Source: Planctomycetota bacterium (GTDB taxonomy: Bacteria > Planctomycetota > UBA8742 > UBA2392). Taken from it: 64,000 nt of DNA. Both the position numbers and the translations under genes were made by a program. Location of the stretch: contig JAHBXZ010000013.1 in the NCBI GenBank assembly GCA_019636215.1, positions 1 to 64,000 of the forward strand, in the 5' to 3' direction. The number at the start of each line of letters is the position of its first letter. Positions within the stretch are counted from its first letter, which is position 1. The notes beneath the pieces were generated by a model, which saw nothing but the letters and a program-made list of their open reading frames with translations, was not told the origin of the DNA and did not search any database. Positions 19,701 to 28,700 of the stretch are shown here, piece by piece.

Positions 19701-22700
19701 TTTCCGGCAACGTGTTCGTCACGACCGCCAGCGGCAGTATCCAGCGCGGCATTGATGCCGCGACGGCCGGCGACACCGTGCATGTCGCGTCGGGCACCTA
19801 CACCGGCGGCCAGGACATCAACAAGTCATTGACCGTGCGGGGCCCCAACGCGGGCACGCACGGTACTTCGGGCTCGCGCGTGGCCGAAGCCCGCGTGGCG
19901 GCAAGCGCGATCCTGTTCACGGTCAGTGCGCCGGGCGTGATCATTGACGGCTTTGAGTTCTATGCCTTTGACACACTGGTGTCACGCTGCGTGGCTACGT
20001 CGGGCCTTGCGTTCTCGGGGCTGGATGTGCGCAACAACGTGTTCCGGCGCGACTCGACCACGGCCGCCACCGGCTTCGGTGCGGTGTTCGCGGTGCAGGT
20101 TGTCGGCGACGGCACCCAGAATGTCACGGTGCGTCGCAACCTGGTTACCGCTACGCTTACCGGCCCCAGCGTCACGGCAGCATTTTCCTGTGGGGTACTG
20201 CTGGACACCACGAGCGCCACGGTGGGCGGCGCGACAGCCGCGGATGGTAACGACATCTACGCTTTTGAGCAGGACGTACTATCGCCGTCGGCGGTCAACC
20301 TAACCCTATGGAACAACACGTTTCGGGGCGCGGGTGCCGAAATCAGCAGCCCGATGGCCGGTGGCTTGACGCAGATCCAGGAAAACACCTTCAACCTGGG
20401 TGACCCTGCGCTTCCGCAGTCTCTGCTGGTGAAGTTCAACAACACCAGCGCGTCGGTGCTGGTCAGTTCCAACCTGTTCAACAATCACCGCATCGGCGCC
20501 GTGATCGCGGCGGCCCGCAACGTGACTCTGACCGGAAACACGTTCAACAACAGCGCCGCTGTCGCCGACTATACGCACGTGCTGTTCTCGACCAGCTGGC
20601 CCACGGGCGGAACGCCCCTGCCAGTGACGGGCTGCAGCCTTGACCTTGGCGGCAACACGTTCAACCACGTGGCCGGGCCGACGGCCGGCCGCGCGCTGGA
20701 CTTCCAGAACGGCAACAGCGCCAGCACGATCGGCGCGATATCCATCGGCGCGTCTGGCATCAACACGTTCGACGGCAGCCTGCCGCAGTACATCCGACTG
20801 CAGACTTCGACACTGGTCGCGCCGCTGTTTTCACCTGCGACCAATCCGGCCCCGGCAGACTTCGCCTTCAACCTGGACGCCAGCAACAACCTGTTTGACG
20901 GCGTTGCCCCGGGTGCCATGACTGCCGCCGAGCGCACAGCCCTTGAGGCCAGGGTCGAGCACAAGGTGGACAACCCCGTGCTGGGCCTTGTCAGCTTTGG
21001 CTTCAACAACGCCCCGACGCTGGTGGGCGGCCCGTACACGTTTACATCGATCGCCGAAGACAACTTCGCGTCCGGCGGCGATGAAATCGACATGACCGGC
21101 ATCCTTGACGATGTGGACGGCCCGGGCGCCGGCATTGCTGTGATCGGTGCCGACAACAGCAACGGCGAATGGGAGTATTCGCTGAACAACGGCACCAGCT
21201 GGACGGCGTTTGGAACAGTCAGTGGCACCTCGGCCGTGCTGCTGGCGGGCGACCCTGCCAATGTGCGCGTTCGCTTTGTGCCTGACGCCGACTTCTTCGG
21301 CACAGCGAGCATCACGATCCGCGGCTGGGATCGCTTCACGGGCAACAACGGCGACACTAATGTGGATGCCAGCCAGAACGGTATCGGTACAGCGTTCAGC
21401 GCCAACACAGAGACCGTGACAATCACGGTCAACGCCGTGAACGACGCGCCCACCTTCACGGCCAGCAACCCGTCTGCGGTGAACGAAGACAGCGGTGCCC
21501 AGACTGTCAGCGGCTGGGCAAGCGGTTTCAACCCCGGCCCTGCCAACGAATCCGGCCAGACTGTGGCCGCTTACATTGTCACCAACGTCAGCAACCCCGG
21601 CCTGTTTGCGGTGCAGCCTGCCGTGGATGCATCGGGCAACCTGACCTACACACCGGCCGCAGACGCCTTTGGCACCAGCACGTTCGACGTGCAGGTGCAG
21701 GACAACGGCGGCACCGCAAACGGCGGAGTGGATACCTCGGCTGCGCAGAACTTCACGATCACGGTCAACGCCGTGAACGACGCGCCCACTTTCACGGCCA
21801 GCAACCCGTCTGCGGTGAACGAAGACAGTGGCGCCCAGACTGTCAGCGGCTGGGCCAGCGGTTTCAACCCCGGCCCTGCCAATGAATCCGGCCAGGCGGT
21901 GGCCGCTTACATTGTCACCAATGTCAGCAACCCCGGCCTGTTTGCGGTGCAGCCTGCCGTGGATGCATCGGGCACCCTGACCTACACACCGGCCGCAGAC
22001 GCCTTTGGCACCAGTACGTTCGACGTGCAGGTGCAGGACAACGGCGGCACGGCAAACGGTGGCGTGGATACCTCGGCCGCGCAGAACTTCACGATCACGG
22101 TCAACGCCGTGAACGACGCGCCGTCGCTGAACGCAGCCAGCTACAACTTCAACAGCCAGCTTGAAGATGACACCACCCAGACTGGCGACGACATTGACCT
22201 GTCTGGCGACATCATTGACCCCGACGGGCCGGGCACCGGCCTTGCTGTGATTGGCGCGGACAACAGCAACGGCCAGTGGCAGTTCACACTGACCGGCGGC
22301 GGGCCCTGGACAAACATCACCGGTGTGTCGGCAACCAGTGCCACGCTGATTCCAAGCGGCACGAACACACGCATCCGATTCATTCCCTTTGCTGATTTCT
22401 TCGGCACGGCGGCAATCACGCTGCGGGGCTGGGATCAATCCGGCGCGCACACGCCTGGCCAGACCGGCGTTGACGTTTCCGTCAACGGCGGCAGCACGCC
22501 ATTCAGCGCCAACACGGCCGTTGCCACTATCACGATCACGGCCGTGAATGACGCACCAACTTTCTCGGCAAGCAACCCGTCTGCGGTGGACGAAGACAGT
22601 GGTGCCCAGACTGTCAGCGGCTGGGCAAGCGGTTTCAACCCCGGCCCTGCCAATGAATCCGGCCAGACAGTGGCCGCGTACATTGTCACCAACGTCAGCA

Positions 22701-25700
22701 ACCCCGGCCTGTTTGCGGTGCAGCCTGCCGTGGACGCCTCGGGCAACCTGACCTACACACCGGCCGCAGACGCCTTTGGCACCAGCACGTTCGACGTGCA
22801 GGTGCAGGACAACGGCGGCACGGCAAACGGCGGCGTGGATACTTCGGCCGCGCAGAACTTCACGATCACCGTGAACCCTGTGAATGACCGCCCGACATTC
22901 ACCGGCGGCGCAAACCCACCGGTGGTGGTGCAGGGCACAGTGGCACCGACGTTCACGGGATGGGCAACCGGCATGAGCGTCGGGCCGACCAACGAGTTCC
23001 TGATCCTGGGCCAGACGCTTACCGGTTTCACCGTTACTCCGACGGGCGGGACGCTTCTGTTCACCACGCCCCCGGCTGTCAGCCTTGCGGGCGACCTTTC
23101 GTACACAGTAGACCCGTCGTCCTTCGGCACGGCAACATTCTCGGTACTTCTGCATGACGACGGTGGTACGACCCCGGGGTTTGATACATCTCTGCCCTAT
23201 GTGCTGACGATTGAAGTTCTGCCTACACCGACACAGGTGTATGTGGACGCGGCGTTTGCCGGTCTCAGCTACGGTGACGACCCGGCGGGGCCTGCCACGT
23301 TCTACGGCATTGATGCGTTTGACAACGTGCAGGCGGGCATTGACGCTGTTGCATTGAGCGGCACGGTGACTGTCGCGGCGGGAACGTACCTGGGCGCGAC
23401 CTCTGCCAAGTCGCTGACACTCGACCTTTCTGCCACGCCGACATTGCGCGGCGCGTCGCCGGTGCTTGCGCACTCTTCGGGTACGCTTACGGTGATCGGA
23501 GGCGTGCTGGACCAGAACACGGCGTTTCCCACTGTGGCATTGAGCGGCGGCACGCTGATTCTGAATGGCGTGACTGTGCTCGAATCCAGCGTGGGTGATT
23601 TCGCCGCCATTGAAGTCACCGGTGGCACGCTGGACATCAGCACGTCAGGCGGCAACACGGTGCGAGTGCGAGGCATCGGCGGCCTGCTGATTGACAACAA
23701 CCACACGGCCAACATCAGCGCCGTGGGTGCGGTTGCCAATGTGTGGCAGGAAGACGCCACTACGTTCAGCACTGCGGTGCTGGCTGACAACTTCGCGATC
23801 GAAGACCGCGTAGCTCACGCCACCGATGCCGCCGGGCGCGGCTTTGTGCTGTGGAACAGCGGCCACGTGTATGTGACCACCAGCAGCGCCAGTATCCAGC
23901 GCGGCGTGGACGCGGCAACGGCCGGTGACACGCTGCACGTGGCGGCCGGCGAGTTTGCCGGCGTGGTGCTGATTGACCGTGCCCTGACGGTGGAAGGTGC
24001 CGGAGCCGGGCAGGATGCCGATGTACGCTTTGCCGCGTTCACCGGCGGCAAGGCCAGCACCGCCGCGGAAACGGTCGTCACGGCCGCCAACAACAAACCG
24101 CTTGACCCGAACCCCAACGCGGAGGACCTGATCCGTGTGACAGCCAGCAACGTGACAATCGACGGCCTTGTGATCGACGGCAACAACCCGGCCTTGGGGG
24201 CGAGCGCGCTTCAGATCAATGGCGTAGAGATCCATGCCCGTTACGGAATCACCAACATCGGCGCGACGAACAGTTTCAACCCGGTCGACAACCTTATGGT
24301 GCGGCACTGTGTGCTGCAGAACTTCGGCTGGCGGGGCGTATCTGTTGCCAACAACGGCCCGGTGACGCACGGCACGGTGCGCGAGAACGTTATCCGCAAC
24401 TTCCGCTCTCAAGGCGTTTACACGCAGACCAACGCGTACCTGGACATCCAGGACAACACAATTGATGTACCGGGCAGCGGTGTCGGCCTGCACTGGCAAA
24501 ACTTCAGTGCCGGGCGTGCCGGCAACGCTGTGACTCATTGGCGCGACAACCGGATTTCAGTGGGGGTGAACGCCACCGGCATTCACCAGAACCTGACCGT
24601 TGGCTCGGCCTCACCGCTTAACATTGAAGGCAATCTGGTGAACGCCGACGCCGCGGCGACATTTGCTGATCCGTTCACCATCGGGATCAACGTCTGGTCG
24701 CTGCAGGGCAATACTTCAACGACACTTGTGAACAACATTGTGGGAGCAAGCGGCGGCCAGTTTGCACGCGGCATCAACCTGTGGGATCTGCCCACCACGA
24801 CCAGTCTTAGCATCACCGGCGGCAGCGTCGGCAACAGTGGTGCAGGCGTTCACCTGGACAACGTGGACTTGTTCCTGTTGCAGGGGGCCGCCACCCACGT
24901 CACGGTGTCCGGCCTTACGGTGGCGGCAACCTGTGAGACGGGTGTGCTGCTGCGATCGGCCACGGTACTGACCTGGGATGACACGCTGCTCACGCTGTCG
25001 GTGGTTACGCCCGCGGGCAACAACGTAAGCATGTCGATGACCGGTTGCACCATTGCCGGCTCTGTGGAAGGCATCCGCGTGGAGACTGATTCCACGTTCA
25101 CGGCCGCACTTCAGTTGTCGGGCGGCAGCATCACCGGCGACCTTGGGCTGCACGTGCTTGGCGCACAGGCCTCGGCCAGTGTCAGCCAGACGGCGATAAC
25201 CGGCAGCGTCTTTGAGGGCGTGCTGGTTGACGGCGGAACGGCCGGCATTTCGGCCAGCACCCTGAGCGCCGGCAGTGTCGGCTTAGACCTGCAGAACGGC
25301 GGCAGCCTGTCAGTGTTTGCCAACAACACAATCAGCGCGTGGGGCGTGGCCGGCATCCGCGTGGGTGCGACGGCCGGCGGCATTGCGGCGATCAACGACA
25401 ACGCGTTCACGGGCACGGGCCTTGCGCTGGAAAACCTGTCCGCCACGGCTGTAAATGCCCAAAACAACTGGTGGGGCAGCCCGACCGGCCCGACGGAAGC
25501 CAGCAACCCCGGCGGCACTGGCGGTTCGGTGACCAGCCTGGCACTGGTGGGGTACACGCCGTGGTGGGCAAGCGGCAGCGATATCTCTGTTGCGCCCGGG
25601 TTCCAGGGCGGTGACACGGTGTTCAGCCCCAGCGGCGAGGCCCGGCACGCGATTCCCACGGAACTGGCATGGGTTCAGCAGCCGCTGTCGCCCCAGGTTG

Positions 25701-28700
25701 CGCTGGTGAATTTCGTGCCTGCCCCGGCATTGCGGGCGCAGGACTCCTCCGGCTACCTGGGATTCAACTTCAACGGTTCGGTGTTCTTAGGCTTCTCCTC
25801 GAACCCCGTGGGTGCGACCACGGCAGGCGGCACGGTCAATGCCCTTGACGGCCTGGTTTCCTTCGGCTCGTTCTCGGTTTCCCTGGGTGGTGTGTTCACG
25901 TTCCAGGGCTTTGCTGTGGGTCCTCTGGGCAACATCAACTCGCCTGTGAGCGGCCTGGTGTTTGTGAACAACCCGGCCCCTGTGCTGGTTTCTGTGGTGC
26001 CGGACTGGGCGAATGCCGGGTCGGGCAGCATCCTGCTGACCCTTACGGGCTCGGGGTTTAACAGCCAGTCGCAGTCGCGCTGGAATGGCGGCAACCGCGC
26101 CACGCTGTACGTGAACGCCAACACGCTGATGATGGCGCTGACTTCTGCGGACCTCGCCGCGCCGGGCACGAACAGTATTGAAGTCAACAACGGCACGCCC
26201 GGTGGCGGCACCAGCAACCCGCTGGATTTCACGACCAACGGTGTGCCTTCGGCGATCAACCTGACTTCCTCGACGGTTGCCGAGAACCTGCCGGCGAACA
26301 CGCTGGTGGGAACCCTGTCTGTGGTGGACGCTTTCCCTGCCCTTGATACGCACAGCCTGGCGCTTGTGTTTGGTGCCGGGTCTTCGGGCAATGGTTCATT
26401 CACGCTGGTGGGCAACGAAGTACGCACGACAGCCAGCTTTGATTTTGAGGCCCAGTCCAGCTACAGCATCCGCGTTCGGGCCACCGATACCTTTGGCGCG
26501 TGGCTGGAAGCGGTCTTTGTCATCAGCATCACCAATGTGAACGAAGCGCCCGTGGCCGTGGCAGACACCTACAACGCCACCGAAGACAGCACGCTGACCG
26601 TCAACCCGTCGCAGGGCGTGATTGGCAACGACAGCGACCCGGATGGCACAACTCCCACCGCGGTGCTATCCACCGCGCCGGTGCCTGCCGCTGCGGTGTC
26701 GGTGTTCGGCCTGAATGCCGACGGCAGCTTCAGCTTGACGCCGGTGCTGAACTTCAACGGCACGATCACGTTCAGCTACCATGCCTTTGACGGCGCACTC
26801 TCCAGCGCGCCGGTTGTGGTGACGCTCAACTTCGCGTCGGTCAACGACGCCCCGGTTGCGGCCAACGACAGCTATGGCGCCAATGAAGACGTTGCACTGC
26901 AGGTCAACGCCGCCGCCGGCGTTCTGGCCAACGACAGCGACCTGCATGCCGGTGCGCCCGGCGAGAACAACACACCGCTGACGGCCGTGCTGGTTTCCAA
27001 CACCAGCAGTGGCACCATTTCGCTGAACGCCGACGGCAGCTTCACTTACACCCCGTTTGCGAACTTCAGCGGCGCGGACAGCTTCACCTATCGAACCCTG
27101 GACAGCCTTGGGGCGCAGTCGGGCGTGGCAACTGTGACCATCAACGTAAGTGCCGTGAACGACTCGCCTGTGCTGAACGCTGCCAGCTATTCCTTTAACA
27201 GTCAGTTGGAAGACGACACCGCCCAGATTGGCGACGACATTGACCTTTCGGGCGATGTCACAGACGTGGACGGCCCGGGAACCGGCCTGGCCGTGTACGG
27301 GGCAGACAACACCAACGGGCAGTGGGAGTTCACACTGAGCGGCGGGGCGCCCTGGACGGCCCTGACAGGCCTGAGCCCGGCAACTGCCAGGCTGATCCCC
27401 AGCGGCGCATTGACGCGCATACGGTTTGTGCCGGCTGCGGATTTCTTCGGCGCGGCCGCCATCCAGTTCCGCGCATGGGACAAGTCCACTGGCAGCGACG
27501 GCCAGGCAGGTGTCGACATTACGGTCCATGGCGGTTCCACGGCATTCAGCGCCAACACCGCGGTGGCCACGATCAACATACTGCCGGTCAATGACGCGCC
27601 CACGCTGACAACAGTCAGCACCCTGACCGGCGGGGTTGAGGACACAGCCTTCACCGTCTTTTACTCCGCATTGGCCGCAGCGGCCGACGAGGCCGACATT
27701 GATTCGTCGACCATCAGCTTCCGGATTGAGTCCGTCAGCACCGGGTCGCTGGTGCTGAACGGTTCGGCGGTTGTCCCGGGCACCAGTGTGTTCGGCGCGG
27801 GCGACCAGCTTGTCTGGACACCGGCCGCGGACGCCAACGGCGTGCTTGCGGCATTCACGGTTGTCGCCTGGGACGGCGCGCTAGCCTCTGCCACGCCCGT
27901 GCAGGTAAGCGTCAACGTGGCGTCGGTGAATGATACACCCAGCTTCACAAAGGGCAGCGACCCTGGCGTGTCCGAAGATTCGGGTCTGCAGACCATTGCC
28001 GGATGGGCAACAGCCGTCAGCGCCGGCCCGGCCGATGAATCCGGCCAGTCGCTGACGTTTGTGGTGACCGGCAACAGCAACTCTGCCCTGTTTGCCGTGC
28101 AGCCAGCGGTCTCGGCCACGGGCACACTTACGTTTACGCCCGCGGCGGATGCCTTCGGTACCGCGCAGGTGACGATTGTGCTGCAGGACAACGGGGGTGG
28201 TGCCGATACTTCTGCCCCGCAGACGTTTGTGATCACCGTGTCGGCGGTCAACGATGCCCCGACCCTGACTGCCGTAAGCACCCTGAATGGCGCCGTGGAA
28301 GACACGCCGTTTGTGATCTTCTATTCGACGTTGCTGGCCCAGGCCGACGAGGCCGACATTGACTCAGCGCCGGTCAACTTCCGCATTGAATCGGTCACCA
28401 GTGGCACCCTGACCATGAACGGTGGCGCGATTGCCCTTGGAACCACCATTTTTGCAGCCGGCGACCAGCTTGAATGGACCCCGGCCGCCAACGCCAACGG
28501 CGTGCTGGCCGCATTCATGATCCGGGCCTGGGATGGCGCGCTGGCCTCGGCCACGGACGTTCAGGTCAACGTGAGTGTCGGCGCAGCCAACGATGCCCCG
28601 ACGCTGACGACGGTGAGCACCCTGACCGGTGCCACCGAAGACACACAATTTGTGATCCCGTTTGCCACTCTGGCTGCCGCGGCGGATGAAGCCGACGTTG

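Noticed and set aside
20831..23473. 880-codon minus-strand frame inside the giant gene
   Set aside because: It mirrors the repetitive coding repeats on the plus strand and has no recognisable domain.
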